Assembly (NCBI RefSeq): GCF_947497025.1 | Contig: NZ_CANMFC010000002.1 | Location: 1 to 64,000, forward strand | DNA: 64,000 nucleotides | Source of the DNA: an uncultured Kushneria sp. | GTDB taxonomy: Bacteria > Pseudomonadota > Gammaproteobacteria > Pseudomonadales > Halomonadaceae | Reading direction: 5' to 3' | Part shown: piece by piece, positions 42,755-53,093 of the stretch | Layout: each line of letters starts with the position of its first letter | Numbering within the stretch: position 1 is the stretch's first letter | Notes under the pieces: model-generated | Databases searched by the model: none | Seen by the model: the letters and a program-made list of their open reading frames with translations, nothing else | What the model was told of the DNA's origin: nothing | Translations under genes and position numbers: made by a program

Positions 42755-44578
42755 TTAATAGCCTGCATCCTCAACGACACGGCCCGAGAGCGCATTGGCC
42801 GCACAGATCTGCGCCAGGTGACTGAGCCCCTGGGGCACGTTGCCCAGATGCTCCCCGGTCGAGGGATCGACCATCTCGGTCAAAAGCCCCAGATTGCCAT
42901 TGGTGGCCTCAAGCGCCTCGTCCATCAGCTTGCGGGCTTCCTCCTTCTCGCCCAGCGCTGCCAGCGCCTCGACCATCCAGAAGGAGCAGGCGACAAAGGC
43001 ACCTTCTTCCTCGTGAACACCGGAGTAGCGATAGATCAGCGGCCCGCGGCCCAGCTCCTGGCGAATGGCGCGATAGGTCGAGAGCATGCGCTCGCGATTG
43101 ACCTCGGCGCCAAAGCGGTGGGTCAGACACAGCGCCGCGTCCAGCCCCTCCACACCTTCATGAAAGACATAGGCCCCGCGTGCCTCGGACCAGCAGTGCG
43201 TCTCGACCCACTCGGCGATCCGGTCTTTCTCGCGCTTCCAGCGATCCTTCCAGGTGGGCTCGATATGACCCTCCTCGGCCAGCTGTACCGCGTGTGTCAG
43301 CGCCAGCCAGCAGGCCATCTTGGAGTGGGTGTAGTGCTGATAGTCGCCGGGCAGCTCCCAGATGCCGGCATCGCGAATGCGCCAGCGATCGGCGCACTGG
43401 TTGGCCAGATCGCCCAGCAGGCGGGCGGTATCGATATCGATGATGTGCCCGGCATCGATAAACAGCGTCGCCGTGGCGAGCATGTCGCCATACATGCCCA
43501 GCTGGATCTGATCGCGAGCGTTGTTGCCCACCCGCACCGGCTGCGAGTGCTTGTAGCCGGTCAACGGTGGATGGGTCTCGGCCGGGATCAGATCCCCCTT
43601 GAGCGTGTAGCACACCCGCATGTCGGGCCCGTGGCGACGAATGGTCCGGGTCAGCCACGAGAAGGCGGCCTGAGACTCCTCGATGGCGCCGGCATGCACA
43701 AACGCCTTGATCATCAGACAGGCATCGCGCACCCAGGCGTAGCGATAATCGTAGTTCTTGTCGCCGCCGAGGCGCTCCGGCAGTGACGTGGTCGCAGCGG
43801 CAGCAATCGCCCCACTGGGGGAGTAGAGCAAAAACTTGAGCGCCAGCGCCGAGCGATAGACCCACTCGGGATAGTCGCCGTCAAAATCGAGCTTTTCGAC
43901 CCAGTCGCGCCAGGCAAAGTCGCTGACCTCGATACGCTCATCGATGCTGTCAATGGAGGGCACGGCCAGCGGCTGCCCCTCGGTCGCCAGCAGTGCCACC
44001 ATCGAGCGCTGACCTTCACGGGCAGTGAGCGTGCCCTCGGTGTAACGATCGCAGCACGCCGTTATCTCCACATCCTCGGAGCAGCGCAGCATGGCCATCA
44101 AATGGCCCACATTGTAGACGCGCCCCATCGGCGTTGTCTGAAGCCAGGGGCTGACCGTTTCGGTACGCGTGCCGGCGTGAAAGCAGATATCGAACGTGAC
44201 CTCGCCCTCAAGCCCTTCTACACGACGGGCCAGCTCGCACCAGGGCAGGCGCCCGGCGGTATTGCTGTTGATGGACTCGGTCACCCGCGCCTGCCCGCTG
44301 CGGGTGATGAAGGTGGTCTCCAGCACGTTACTGTTATTGCGATAGTGGCGCTCGACGCGGTAATCATCCCGCGGGGTGAGAGAGAAGTAACCGCCCACTT
44401 CAGGCTCGAGCAGACGATCAAACAGCGGGGGGGAATCCATGCTCGGCGCACACCACCAGTCAATGGCGCCATCCAGCGCAATCAGCGCCACCGAGCGACC
44501 CTCACCGATGGCGGCGTAATCACCCAGCGGGGCAAACCCTTCTTCTCGTCCGGGATTGGCAACCTGTCTTTTGCTCAT
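42755..44578 (-). CDS. Glycoside hydrolase family 15 protein (glucoamylase/trehalase-like)
   Basis: This 607-residue protein has the two-part structure of bacterial GH15: an N-terminal beta-sandwich (LGDYAAIGEGRSVALIALDGAIDWWC; SPPLFDRLL) and a C-terminal (alpha/alpha)6 barrel. GGDKNYDYRYAWVRDAC contains the sugar-binding WxRD, and the second catalytic Glu is probably in YSGVHEEEGAFVACSFWM. Such enzymes hydrolyse alpha-1,4-glucans or trehalose. No signal peptide is seen, so it acts in the cytoplasm, perhaps on trehalose as a compatible solute; this is inferred. ATG at 44578 has AAGGAAAGG upstream; a start at 44638 is less likely. Confidence 0.9.
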   Translation of the reverse strand: MSKRQVANPGREEGFAPLGDYAAIGEGRSVALIALDGAIDWWCAPSMDSPPLFDRLLEPEVGGYFSLTPRDDYRVERHYRNNSNVLETTFITRSGQARVTESINSNTAGRLPWCELARRVEGLEGEVTFDICFHAGTRTETVSPWLQTTPMGRVYNVGHLMAMLRCSEDVEITACCDRYTEGTLTAREGQRSMVALLATEGQPLAVPSIDSIDERIEVSDFAWRDWVEKLDFDGDYPEWVYRSALALKFLLYSPSGAIAAAATTSLPERLGGDKNYDYRYAWVRDACLMIKAFVHAGAIEESQAAFSWLTRTIRRHGPDMRVCYTLKGDLIPAETHPPLTGYKHSQPVRVGNNARDQIQLGMYGDMLATATLFIDAGHIIDIDTARLLGDLANQCADRWRIRDAGIWELPGDYQHYTHSKMACWLALTHAVQLAEEGHIEPTWKDRWKREKDRIAEWVETHCWSEARGAYVFHEGVEGLDAALCLTHRFGAEVNRERMLSTYRAIRQELGRGPLIYRYSGVHEEEGAFVACSFWMVEALAALGEKEEARKLMDEALEATNGNLGLLTEMVDPSTGEHLGNVPQGLSHLAQICAANALSGRVVEDAGY

Positions 44579-44898
44579 CAACACACCTTTCCTTGATATG
44601 AAACGCCACACTCCATGTGCAGCCCCCCATGCGAACACGCAGAGCCACCGCCGTGCAGGGACGGCCGGTCTGGCGCACGCATGGAAAAAATAGATATGGA
44701 TTAATCCTACTGTGGACGCGACAGCCCCATCGCGCCAATGTCGTCACACTCTCTTAAGCATAAGGAGATTCCGGCAGACGGGCAGTGGCCGCTACAGCAT
44801 CGCTTCCCGAGGCACTATGCTTGTCGACATTTCCGGCCGGTTTGAAATCGACCTCCATCGCACGATGACGCTGGACTTCCAATGACCCAGGACTTCGC
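44579..44898. other. 320-bp divergent intergenic region
   Basis: This gap between the leftward GH15 gene and the rightward TauE gene must hold both promoters. A short AT-rich stretch around 44685-44710 is the likeliest promoter zone. No strong palindrome, repeat or open frame with a credible start was found. Confidence 0.4.
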
Positions 44899-45690
44899 AT
44901 GATCTTTCTTCTCTATATGGCGCTCGGCGTCGTGGCGGGCATTCTGGCCGGACTTTTCGGGGTCGGCGGGGGCCTGATCATCGTGCCGGTCCTGATCTAC
45001 AGCTTTACCCTGCAGGGCGTGGACCCGGCCATCATGACTCATCTGGCGGTGGGGACGTCACTGGCCACCATCGTGTTTACCTCGCTCAATTCGATTCACG
45101 GTCATCATCAAAAGGGTGCCACACGCTGGCCGCTGGTGGGCTGGATGAGCATCGGCATCGTGGGCGGCTGCGCACTGGGGGCACTGACCGCATCGTGGAT
45201 TCCCGGCAGTGATTTACAGACCGTGATCGGCCTGTTTGCCATCGCCATGGCGATCCAGATCGCCTTCAATCTGCGCCCGAAAGGGGGCGGCACGGACTAT
45301 CGCCCGCCCGGCAGGCCGTGGTTGATGGGCGGCGGTTTGATCATCGGCTGGGCCTCGGCAATCTTTGGTATCGGCGGCGGCTCGCTGACCGTGCCCTTTC
45401 TGCTGTGGCGCAACCTGCCGGCCCAGCAGGCGGTGGGTACCTCGGCGGCCTGCGGTCTGCCGATCGCCATGGCAGGCGCGGCGTCGTTCATGTGGTTCGG
45501 CCACAATCATGCCAGCCTGCCGCCGTGGAGCATCGGCTATGTCTATCTGCCGGGCGTGCTGGGGATTGCCCTGACCAGCATGCTGTTTGCGCGCATTGGC
45601 GTGCGCCTGGCGCATCGGCTCTCGCCCACGCTGTTGAAGCGCCTGTTTGCTGCGCTACTGCTCATGATCGGGGTCAACTTCCTGCTGTAG
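44899..45690 (+). CDS. TauE/SafE-family sulfite/anion exporter
   Basis: This 263-residue membrane protein has eight helices in two similar halves, each with the family motif: GLFGVGGGLIIVPVL near residue 20 and AIFGIGGGSLTVPFLLW near residue 155. TauE/SafE proteins export sulfite, sulfoacetate or other organosulfur anions. No sulfur-metabolism gene is adjacent, so the substrate is open. AGGA precedes the ATG. Confidence 0.92.
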   Translation: MIFLLYMALGVVAGILAGLFGVGGGLIIVPVLIYSFTLQGVDPAIMTHLAVGTSLATIVFTSLNSIHGHHQKGATRWPLVGWMSIGIVGGCALGALTASWIPGSDLQTVIGLFAIAMAIQIAFNLRPKGGGTDYRPPGRPWLMGGGLIIGWASAIFGIGGGSLTVPFLLWRNLPAQQAVGTSAACGLPIAMAGAASFMWFGHNHASLPPWSIGYVYLPGVLGIALTSMLFARIGVRLAHRLSPTLLKRLFAALLLMIGVNFLL

Positions 45691-45819
45691 ACGGCACGAC
45701 CGCCTATTACCCGGCCGGTGCCGACTTTCGTCTGATGACAAGTTGTGAAACTATCAGGTTTCGGGCGTCGCCCTTCGGGGCTGCCCTGATACCCAACCAA
45801 GAACAACGAGTCATTCATC

Positions 45820-47262
45820 ATGCCACAGGATCCCTCCCGGGCTGCACCGCCTCGCCCGCCAAAGAAACGTTCGTTTCAGATTCCGCATATTTACGCCATT
45901 CTTTTCATCTTTATTCTGCTGGCGGGGCTGGCCACCTGGCTGATTCCGGCCGGGACCTATAACACCGTGCCCGGTCCCAATGGCCGCACCACCATCGATG
46001 CCGACTCCTTTCACTGGGTCACGCCCAGCCCTGCCGGACCCACCGAGCTGTTGCTGGCCATTCCACGCGGGCTGCTCAGCGCGGGCGAGGTGGTGTTTTT
46101 CACCCTGCTGATCGGCGGCATGTTCGCCGTGCTCCGCCGTACCGGCATCATCGAACTGGGGGTCGATCATCTGACCCGTCACTTTGCCGATCGCAGCCTG
46201 TGGGTCATTCCGGTGCTGATGGTGCTGTTCGGCGTGCTGGCCACCATCATCGGCACTCAGGAGCTGTCGCTGGTGTATGTCCCGGTGATCCTGCCGCTGT
46301 TGATTGCGCTGCGCTTTGACTCGATCACGGCCGCCGCCATCGCCCTGTGTGCCACCACGGCCGGCTTTGCCGCCGGGGTCATCAACCCGATCAACACGGG
46401 GCTTGCCCAGCAGCTTTCCAGCCTGCCGCTCTACTCCGGATTTGGCCTGCGTCTGGTCGCACTGGTGGCCATGCTGGCCGTCGCGATCTTCTGGGTCATT
46501 CGTTACGCAAGGGGCGTGCGTGACAACCCCGAGGCCAGCCTGGTCCACGACGAGGTTGAAGAGCAGCAAAAGCGTGCTCGCTATCAGCACGCCCTCAATG
46601 AGATCACGGCGCCGGCGACCGGGCGCCAGAAGCTCTGCACTGTAGTGACGCTCGCCCTGTTCGGGGTGCTGGTGTACGGCGTACTCGGGCGCGGCTGGTT
46701 CATGTCGGAAATGGCCGGGCTCTTTATCGTCATGGGGGTTGTGGCCGGCCTGGTGGCAGGCCTCAGGATCGACGAGATCTGCGAGGGCTTCAACGAAGGC
46801 TTTCGGGACGTGCTGATGGGCGCCATGATCGCCGGCATCGCCCGCGCCGTCGCCGTGGTGCTCGAGGATGGTCAGGTGCTTGACACCATGGTCCACGCTC
46901 TGGGCCATCTGGTCGGTGGGCTGCCTACCGCGCTGTCAGCGCTGGGCATGTATCTCGCCCAGCTCGGCTTCAACTTCGTGGTGCCCTCGGGCAGCGGTCA
47001 GGCGCTGGTCACCATGCCGATCATGGCGCCGCTGTCCGACGTGGTCGGTGTGACCCGCCAGACCGCCGTACTCGCCTACCAGCTCGGCGACGGCATCGGC
47101 AACATTCTCTATCCCACCTCGGGCTATTTCATGGCCACGCTGGCACTTGCCGGCGTGCCCTGGCAGAAGTGGGTGCGTTTTTTCCTGCCGCTGTTCGGCC
47201 TGTGGGTACTGATCGCCTTCGTGCTTTTGATCGTCGCCCAGGCCAGCGGCTGGCACGGCTGA
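45820..47262 (+). CDS. YfcC-family carboxylate/amino acid carrier
   Basis: This 480-residue protein has about 12 helices and matches the YfcC/DcuC-type family, which includes arginine/ornithine and C4-dicarboxylate carriers. Signatures are AGLATWLIPAGTYNTV near residue 40 and NFVVPSGSGQALVTMPIMAPL plus GDGIGNILYPTSGYFMATLAL in the C-terminal half. The substrate cannot be read. The ribosome binding site is weak. It stands alone: a strong terminator follows, and the lldR gene downstream is convergent. Confidence 0.9.
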   Translation: MPQDPSRAAPPRPPKKRSFQIPHIYAILFIFILLAGLATWLIPAGTYNTVPGPNGRTTIDADSFHWVTPSPAGPTELLLAIPRGLLSAGEVVFFTLLIGGMFAVLRRTGIIELGVDHLTRHFADRSLWVIPVLMVLFGVLATIIGTQELSLVYVPVILPLLIALRFDSITAAAIALCATTAGFAAGVINPINTGLAQQLSSLPLYSGFGLRLVALVAMLAVAIFWVIRYARGVRDNPEASLVHDEVEEQQKRARYQHALNEITAPATGRQKLCTVVTLALFGVLVYGVLGRGWFMSEMAGLFIVMGVVAGLVAGLRIDEICEGFNEGFRDVLMGAMIAGIARAVAVVLEDGQVLDTMVHALGHLVGGLPTALSALGMYLAQLGFNFVVPSGSGQALVTMPIMAPLSDVVGVTRQTAVLAYQLGDGIGNILYPTSGYFMATLALAGVPWQKWVRFFLPLFGLWVLIAFVLLIVAQASGWHG

Positions 47263-47292
47263 GAGCACCTCCTTTCAGGATCTGCAGGCGAT

Positions 47293-47332
47293 AACAGGGG
47301 CGAGCCGTCGGGCTCGCCCCTGTTGCTTTTTT
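47293..47332 (+). terminator. Strong terminator of the YfcC-family gene
   Basis: A perfect 14-bp stem (AACAGGGGCGAGCC / GGCTCGCCCCTGTT, loop GTCG) is followed by GCTTTTTT. Confidence 0.92.
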
Positions 47333-47376
47333 AATGGGCCGATCATTCACGAGATGCAGATGCGATTGAAAGTGCT

Positions 47377-48138
47377 TCAGCTCCGGCGTCTGGAGCGCGC
47401 CATGCGCTGCGCCTCGGCGTGCACTTCCGAGAGCACTTCCTGAACGTAGTGGATGTGGCGTTGGGCAATCTCGCGCGCAGCTTCGGGCTGTCGATTCATG
47501 ATCGACTCGAAAAGCTCACGATGCTGGCCTGTCAGGATCTCGCGAGTCTCGAGACGCTGGGCATACATGCCACCGATATTGGTGACCACGTTGCGCTTGA
47601 GCAGATCGAACAGACCTCGAATCGTATGCAGCAGTACGCCGTTATGGCTGGCCTCGGCAATCGCCAGATGAAACCCCGCATCTGCCGCCCCTTCTTCCAC
47701 CTGCGTGGTGGGGCCTGCGTTGTCATAGCACTGCTGTAGCCGGTCAAAGGCCGACTGCAGCCGCTCTCGATCCGGCTCGGTGGCCCGCTGTGCGGCATAA
47801 AACGCACAGGCGCCCTCCAGCGTATGACGAAACTCGAGCAGATCGCGCTGGGCGTCGGGGCTTTCTTCCAGCAGCAACAGCATCGGGTCGCTGAAGGTGG
47901 TCCCAAGCGAGGTCGTCACGTAGGTGCCGCCCCCCTGACGACTGCTAAGCAGGCCATTGGCCGTCAGGCGCTGGATGGCCTCGCGCAGCGAGGGCCGGGA
48001 CACCCCGAACTGCTCGGCCAGCACGCGCTCGGCCGGCAGCCGCTCACCCGGCTTGAGGGTGCCTTCAAGAATCATCGACTGCAGCTGCTCGACGATGGCA
48101 TCTGCCAGCCGACGATGGCGAATCTGACCAACTTCCAT
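47377..48138 (-). CDS. lldR: L-lactate-responsive GntR-family regulator LldR
   Basis: This 253-residue FCD-type GntR regulator has the winged helix at residues about 10-75 (LPAERVLAEQFGVSRPSLREAIQRL) and a ligand domain rich in the usual FCD helices. It is divergent from lldP-lldD, and the intergenic DNA contains two perfect copies of the LldR/PdhR operator ATTGGTnnnACCAAT, so it is assigned as LldR, which responds to L-lactate. AAGGAAG precedes ATG at 48138. One operator lies only 13 bp upstream of this start, implying autoregulation. It faces the YfcC gene terminator. Confidence 0.92.
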   Translation of the reverse strand: MEVGQIRHRRLADAIVEQLQSMILEGTLKPGERLPAERVLAEQFGVSRPSLREAIQRLTANGLLSSRQGGGTYVTTSLGTTFSDPMLLLLEESPDAQRDLLEFRHTLEGACAFYAAQRATEPDRERLQSAFDRLQQCYDNAGPTTQVEEGAADAGFHLAIAEASHNGVLLHTIRGLFDLLKRNVVTNIGGMYAQRLETREILTGQHRELFESIMNRQPEAAREIAQRHIHYVQEVLSEVHAEAQRMARSRRRS

Positions 48139-48150
48139 ATCCGCTTCCTT

Positions 48151-48165
48151 ATTGGTCTTACCAAT
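48151..48165. promoter_or_regulatory. LldR operator O1
   Basis: ATTGGTCTTACCAAT is a perfect dyad of the PdhR/LldR type, 13 bp upstream of the lldR start codon. Confidence 0.82.
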
Positions 48166-48289
48166 TATTCATTAGGCACGAGATGACCGTGGTTTGGCAA
48201 TCACCATGAACCAAAGTAGCAGCCTCGACGCGTTGACCCTCTCATTCAAAGCCCTTACTCTCCACTGCCTGTGCATTAGCACAAATTAA

Positions 48290-48304
48290 ATTGGTAAAAC
48301 CAAT
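48290..48304. promoter_or_regulatory. LldR operator O2
   Basis: ATTGGTAAAACCAAT is a second perfect dyad, about 110 bp before lldP. Its centre is 139 bp from that of O1, a spacing near whole helical turns, which would permit DNA looping. A half site ACCAAT occurs a little downstream near 48316. Confidence 0.82.
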
Positions 48305-48412
48305 TACCTGACAAGACCAATAACGCGTGGAGCCCTGCTCATGATCCGCCTGCCTGCCGCAATCGCCCTGCCCCGCCCACACGCTGCCTCTGACCACTGA
48401 GAGGGAATGAAC

Positions 48413-50107
48413 ATGACGCCCGGTCTGCTAGCCCTGCTCGCCATTGCCCCCATTATCGTTGCCGGCATACTGCTGATCGGCCTGCGCTGGCCCGCCAGCC
48501 GCGCCATGCCGGTGGTCTATCTGCTCAGCGTGCTGATTGCCCTGTTTGGCTGGAGCATGAGTTTCGAGCGCATTCTCGCCTCCACGCTGCAGGGGCTGAT
48601 CATCACCATCGGCGTGCTGTGGATCATCTTTGGCGCCATCCTGCTGCTCAATACGCTGCAGCATTCCGGGGCAATCCGGGCGATTCATGCCGGCTTCACC
48701 ACCATCAGCCCGGATCGGCGCGTGCAGGCCATCATCATTGTCTGGCTGTTTGGCAGCTTCATCGAGGGCGCTTCCGGCTTTGGCACCACGGCCGCGATTG
48801 CCGCCCCGCTGCTGGTCGCCGTGGGCTTTCCTGCCATGGCGGCCGTGCTGATGGGCATGCTGGTACAGAGCACGCCGGTCTCCTTTGGCGCCGTGGGCAC
48901 TCCGATCGTCATCGGCGTCACCACCGGGCTGGATAAAGTGACCCTGACGGATCAGCTCGTCGCGCGCGGTTCGAGCTGGGAAATCTTTTTACAGCAGATC
49001 ACCAACGGCACCGCGATCACCCATGCCATTGTCGGCACCGTCATGCCGCTGATCATGGTGCTGATGCTCACGCGCTTTTTCGGCGAGAAGAAAAGCTGGA
49101 AGGCCGGTTTCGAGATTCTGCCCTTTGCGCTGTTTGCAGGACTTGCACTGACCCTGCCCTACCTTGCCACCGGTATTTTCCTCGGACCGGAATTCCCCTC
49201 CCTGCTGGGCGGTCTGGTGGGTCTGGTCATCGTCGTGACCGCCGCCCGTCTGCGCTTTCTGACGCCTAAAACGGTCTGGGACTTTGCCGAGCCCAAAGAC
49301 TGGCCGGCCGAGTGGATGGGCACGCTACAGGTCAGAATCGACGATCTCGCCGCCCGCCCCATGAGCCAGTGGCTGGCCTGGCTGCCCTACGTGCTGGTGG
49401 GCGCCTTGCTGGTCATCAGCCGCGTTTTCCCCGAGGTAACAGCGGCCCTTAAATCGCTGAGCTTCGGCATGATCAATATTCTGAATGAGGACGGCATCAG
49501 TGCCAGCGTCGAGCCGCTGTTTCTGCCCGGCGGTATCCTGGTGTTCGTGGCACTTCTGACCGTGGGGCTTCATCGCATGCGCCTGCGCGCACTTGGCGCG
49601 GCGGCCAGCGAGTCCGGTCAGGTGCTGCTCAAGGCAGGCTTCGTGCTGCTGTTTACCGTGCCCATGGTGCGCATCCTGATCAACTCAGGGATCAATGCCG
49701 CCGACCTGCCAAGCATGCCGATTGCGATGGCGCGCTACGTGGCCGACAGCGTTGGTGGTATCTACCCGCTGATGGCGCCGACCGTTGGCGCGATGGGGGC
49801 GTTTCTGGCCGGCTCCAACACCGTCAGCAACATGATGTTCAGCCAGTTCCAGTTCGGCGTGGCCGAAACGCTGGGCATCTCCGGTGCGTTCATCGTCTCC
49901 ATTCAGGCCGTGGGCGCCGCGGCCGGCAACATGATTGCCATCCACAATATTGTGGCGGCCTCGGCAACGGTGGGATTGATCGGACGGGAAGGCATTACCC
50001 TTCGCAAGACGATCTGGCCCACCCTCTACTACGTGCTGTTGACCGGTGTCATCGGCCTTGTGGCCTGCTACGCGCTCGGCGTCAGGGACCCTCTCATGGG
50101 CGGTTAG
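48413..50107 (+). CDS. lldP: L-lactate permease
   Basis: This 564-residue protein belongs to the LldP/LctP lactate permease family, with about 13-14 helices. Supporting blocks are [23 protein letters not shown], a hallmark of lactate permeases, [14 protein letters not shown], and the C-terminal [22 protein letters not shown]. It imports L-lactate (and glycolate) with protons. The frame has two ATGs; the second (48413) has better spacing to GAGAGGG than the first (48407). It is followed by lldD after about 50 bp and is controlled by the divergent lldR. Confidence 0.94.
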   Translation: MTPGLLALLAIAPIIVAGILLIGLRWPASRAMPVVYLLSVLIALFGWSMSFERILASTLQGLIITIGVLWIIFGAILLLNTLQHSGAIRAIHAGFTTISPDRRVQAIIIVWLFGSFIEGASGFGTTAAIAAPLLVAVGFPAMAAVLMGMLVQSTPVSFGAVGTPIVIGVTTGLDKVTLTDQLVARGSSWEIFLQQITNGTAITHAIVGTVMPLIMVLMLTRFFGEKKSWKAGFEILPFALFAGLALTLPYLATGIFLGPEFPSLLGGLVGLVIVVTAARLRFLTPKTVWDFAEPKDWPAEWMGTLQVRIDDLAARPMSQWLAWLPYVLVGALLVISRVFPEVTAALKSLSFGMINILNEDGISASVEPLFLPGGILVFVALLTVGLHRMRLRALGAAASESGQVLLKAGFVLLFTVPMVRILINSGINAADLPSMPIAMARYVADSVGGIYPLMAPTVGAMGAFLAGSNTVSNMMFSQFQFGVAETLGISGAFIVSIQAVGAAAGNMIAIHNIVAASATVGLIGREGITLRKTIWPTLYYVLLTGVIGLVACYALGVRDPLMGG

Positions 50108-50159
50108 CGCCTGCGATTACACCATATTCAAAGTCATCCTTGCGGATTCAGGGCCCAAC

Positions 50160-51314
50160 ATGATCATTTCAGCCTCTACCGATTACCGCGCGGCAGCGCA
50201 GCGCCGGCTGCCGCCCTTTCTGTTTCACTATCTCGACGGCGGTGCCTACGCCGAGTACACCATGCGGCGCAACGTGGAGGATCTCGGCAGTGTCGCCCTG
50301 CGCCAGCGCGTGCTGAGAAACATGTCCGAGCTGAGCCTTGAAACGGAGCTGTTCGGTGAGCGTCTGGCGATGCCGGTGGCATTGGCGCCGGTCGGGCTGT
50401 GCGGCATGTACGCCCGCCGCGGTGAAGTCCAGGCCGCTACGGCGGCGGCAGAAAAGGGCATTCCCTTTACCCTGTCGACCGTCTCGGTGTGCTCGATCGA
50501 GGAGGTCACTGCCGAGCTTTCCCGCCCCATGTGGTTTCAGCTTTATGTGCTCAAGGATCGGGGCTTCATGAAAAACGCCCTGGAGCGGGCCTGGGCGGCA
50601 GGCGTTCGCACGCTGGTCTTTACCGTCGACATGCCCACGCCCGGGGCCCGCTATCGTGACGCGCACTCCGGCATGAGCGGCAAACACGCCGATCTTCGCC
50701 GCATGTGGCAGGCCTTCACCCATCCGTTCTGGTCGTGGGATGTCGGCGTGCACGGCCGGCCGCACGATCTGGGCAACATCTCCGCCTATCGCGGTCACCC
50801 GACCGGCCTTGAGGACTACATGGGCTGGCTGGCCAAGAACTTCGATCCGTCCATTTCCTGGCAGGATCTGGAATGGATTCGCGATTTCTGGAAAGGCCCG
50901 ATGATCATCAAGGGCATTCTCGATCCCGAAGATGCCCGTGACGCCGTGCGTTTTGGCGCTGACGGCATTGTGGTATCCAACCACGGCGGGCGACAGCTCG
51001 ATGGTGTGCTCTCCAGTGCTCGTGCGTTGCCGGAGATCGCCAGTGCGGTCAAGGGAGAGCTTAAGATCCTTGCCGACTCGGGAATTCGCAATGGTCTTGA
51101 TGTGGTCCGCATGATTGCGCTGGGCGCAGATACGGTGCTGCTGGGCCGCGCCTTTATCCATGCGCTGGCCACCCACGGCCGGGCCGGCGTGGTGAACCTG
51201 CTGGAACTGATCGAAAAGGAGATGCGTGTGGCCATGACGCTGACGGGGGCCAGCAGCATCGCCGATATCGGGGAGGAGGTGCTGGTGGCGCAGTCCGGCT
51301 CGGTCATCGACTGA
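50160..51314 (+). CDS. lldD: FMN-dependent L-lactate dehydrogenase
   Basis: This 384-residue enzyme oxidises L-lactate to pyruvate at the membrane and feeds the respiratory chain. It has the LldD opening [25 protein letters not shown], the FMN loop [27 protein letters not shown] and the catalytic [14 protein letters not shown] block. Length equals the family norm (about 380). The ATG at 50160 matches the conserved N-terminus, while longer starts do not. It is the second gene of the lldPD operon and ends at a clear terminator. Confidence 0.95.
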   Translation: MIISASTDYRAAAQRRLPPFLFHYLDGGAYAEYTMRRNVEDLGSVALRQRVLRNMSELSLETELFGERLAMPVALAPVGLCGMYARRGEVQAATAAAEKGIPFTLSTVSVCSIEEVTAELSRPMWFQLYVLKDRGFMKNALERAWAAGVRTLVFTVDMPTPGARYRDAHSGMSGKHADLRRMWQAFTHPFWSWDVGVHGRPHDLGNISAYRGHPTGLEDYMGWLAKNFDPSISWQDLEWIRDFWKGPMIIKGILDPEDARDAVRFGADGIVVSNHGGRQLDGVLSSARALPEIASAVKGELKILADSGIRNGLDVVRMIALGADTVLLGRAFIHALATHGRAGVVNLLELIEKEMRVAMTLTGASSIADIGEEVLVAQSGSVID

Positions 51315-51335
51315 ACCGGCAGGCGTTCCGGCACG

Positions 51336-51366
51336 AAAAAGGCGACCCCGGGGGGCCGCCTTTTTT
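51336..51366 (+). terminator. Terminator of lldPD
   Basis: A long stem with one mismatch (arm AAAAAGGCGACCCC against GGGGCCGCCTTTTT) ends in a six-base T tract, 20 bp after the lldD stop. The A run on its left also lets it serve the convergent lipoprotein gene. Confidence 0.85.
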
Positions 51367-51383
51367 GATCACCAGCGCCGCGC

Positions 51384-51986
51384 TTATTCGGCGAAGCGGC
51401 GCTCGGTCTGCCACCCCTTGTTGGTCAGGATCATCATGGCGCGCTTGTGCTGAGTATCCTCAAGACCTTCGAGCCCGCCCTTGTAGGCCTTGCGCAGACT
51501 ATCTTCCTCGGCCCAGCTCGGGATGTCATGAATCCTGTAGCTGTAGCGGACGTGCGACACGGTGTAGCCGCCGTCGATGGCCTGAGCCGGTGTGAAGTTA
51601 TCGACGCCTTCAATACGCACCTCGCCAAAGCAGAAACCGCCCTGCTCGAGCCCCTGCTCACGAGCATAGATGTCGCGACCTTCATCGGTGAGCCTGTAAC
51701 GCTGGCGCCCGTCGCTCAGGTCTTCACGCTCGAGCAGGCCGGCCTTGGCAAGCGCATTGGCGCGCTTTGCGCGGTCGGCCATCTCGGAGCTCTGACTGAC
51801 GGCGCGCTGATCCATCACAAACGGCATGCGTGGTGCCGGCGCTTCCAGACAGACGGCCGGCCCCATGTTGCCGACATCATCCTGCAGCGCCGAGCGAAAG
51901 TTGCCCTCAGTGGCCTCTTTGGCATCCCCGCAGGCGCTGAGCAGGGCTGCCAGCGGTAAAAGGGCCAGCACGCGATATGACTTCAT
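51384..51986 (-). CDS. Predicted lipoprotein of unknown function
   Basis: This 200-residue protein has a lipoprotein signal (VLALLPLAALLSAC, lipobox LSAC with Cys at residue 19), so it is probably anchored to the outer membrane. The mature part has a region like a winged-helix (ANALAKAGLLEREDLSDGRQRYRLTDEGR), and a beta-rich segment (YTVSHVRYSYRIHDIPSW). Similar DNA-binding-like folds in lipoproteins occur but their function is unknown. AGGAG precedes ATG. It is isolated between lldD and mmuM. Confidence 0.8.
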   Translation of the reverse strand: MKSYRVLALLPLAALLSACGDAKEATEGNFRSALQDDVGNMGPAVCLEAPAPRMPFVMDQRAVSQSSEMADRAKRANALAKAGLLEREDLSDGRQRYRLTDEGRDIYAREQGLEQGGFCFGEVRIEGVDNFTPAQAIDGGYTVSHVRYSYRIHDIPSWAEEDSLRKAYKGGLEGLEDTQHKRAMMILTNKGWQTERRFAE

Positions 51987-52083
51987 GACAATGACTCCTG
52001 ATCAAACTTGAATTCGGTTTGCCTGCACGACAGCGTAGCCCCTTTATCACTGGCTTGCGGCCAGCGCGACAAGTGACCGGGCG

Positions 52084-52111
52084 AAAAAATGCCCGCCGGG
52101 ACGGCGGGCAT
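52084..52111 (-). terminator. Terminator of the mmuPM operon
   Basis: A 9-bp stem (ATGCCCGCC / GGCGGGCAT, loop GGGAC) is followed on the minus strand by a T tract, 25 bp after the mmuM stop. Confidence 0.88.
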
Positions 52112-52136
52112 CATCATCACTCAGGCACTCGACAAA

Positions 52137-53093
52137 TCAAAGCCCGGCGCGAAAGGCCGCAATCGCACGAATATCCTCGGGCGTGGTGCGACAGCAGCCG
52201 CCGATCAGACGCGCGCCGCGCGCGTACCACTGCGCGGCCTGCTCGCCAAAGCCCGCGCCGTGAAAGACACCACAGCCACCCTGCCAGGTCCTGCTGGTGG
52301 CGTCATAGGTCTCGCCCGAGTTGGGGTAGACGATCAGCGGCTTGTCGGTGGCGCCTGCCATCTGCTCGAGCAGCGAAGGAATATGCTCGAGCGCGGTGCA
52401 GTTCACCCCCAGCGCCGCCACCTGCGGTTGATCGTTGAGCCAGCGGGCGCACTCGGCGATGCGGGTGCCTTCGCTGATGTGTTCGCCATCCTGGGCGGTA
52501 AAGGTGATCCAGGCGCTCATGTCGGGGAATTCACGCAGCACCGTGACCAGCGCCTTCGCCTCGGTGAGAGACGGCAGGGTTTCACAGGCCAGCACATCGG
52601 CACCGGCAGCCGCCAGGGCCGCCATGCGGGCGCGGTGAAAATCCACCAGACCGGCCTCGTCGATATCGTAGTGGCCGCGATACTCCGAGCCGTCGGCGAG
52701 AAACGCGCCGTAGGGCCCGACCGAGGCCGCCACCAGCGGTTTTGGCCTGCCTTCGTGACTGGCTTCAAGCCAGAAGTCATCGCGCGCCCGGGCGGCCAGG
52801 GCCACCGAGCGCGTGATCAGCTCGAGTGCCTCGGTCTCGCTCATGCCACGCGCCATGTAGCCCTCGATGGTGGCCTGATAGCTTGAGGTGATGGCGATAT
52901 CGGCGCCGGCCCTGAAATAATCCAGGTGCACCTGGCGAATCAGCTCGGGGCTTTCCGCCAGTACACGCGCCGACCAGAGGCTGTCGTTGAGATCACAGCC
53001 ACGGGCTTCCAGCTCGGTGGCCAGCGCCCCGTCGACGATCAACAACGGATGCTCCAGAAGGGCGCGGGCAATGGGATCGACAGTCGTGGTCAT
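52137..53093 (-). CDS. mmuM: Homocysteine S-methyltransferase
   Basis: This 318-residue enzyme transfers a methyl group from S-methylmethionine (or SAM) to homocysteine, giving methionine. The zinc ligands are visible as the Cys in [12 protein letters not shown] and the Cys pair in [11 protein letters not shown] near the end. [15 protein letters not shown] opens the TIM barrel. ATG at 53093 overlaps the stop of the permease gene by four bases (ATGA), so the two are translationally coupled as in the E. coli mmuPM operon. A terminator follows. Confidence 0.94.
   Translation of the reverse strand: MTTTVDPIARALLEHPLLIVDGALATELEARGCDLNDSLWSARVLAESPELIRQVHLDYFRAGADIAITSSYQATIEGYMARGMSETEALELITRSVALAARARDDFWLEASHEGRPKPLVAASVGPYGAFLADGSEYRGHYDIDEAGLVDFHRARMAALAAAGADVLACETLPSLTEAKALVTVLREFPDMSAWITFTAQDGEHISEGTRIAECARWLNDQPQVAALGVNCTALEHIPSLLEQMAGATDKPLIVYPNSGETYDATSRTWQGGCGVFHGAGFGEQAAQWYARGARLIGGCCRTTPEDIRAIAAFRAGL

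Noticed and set aside
42209-43786. 525-codon open frame on the plus strand
   Set aside because: It runs through the end of the sugar dehydrogenase gene and antisense to the MBL-like remnant and GH15; no recognisable domain.
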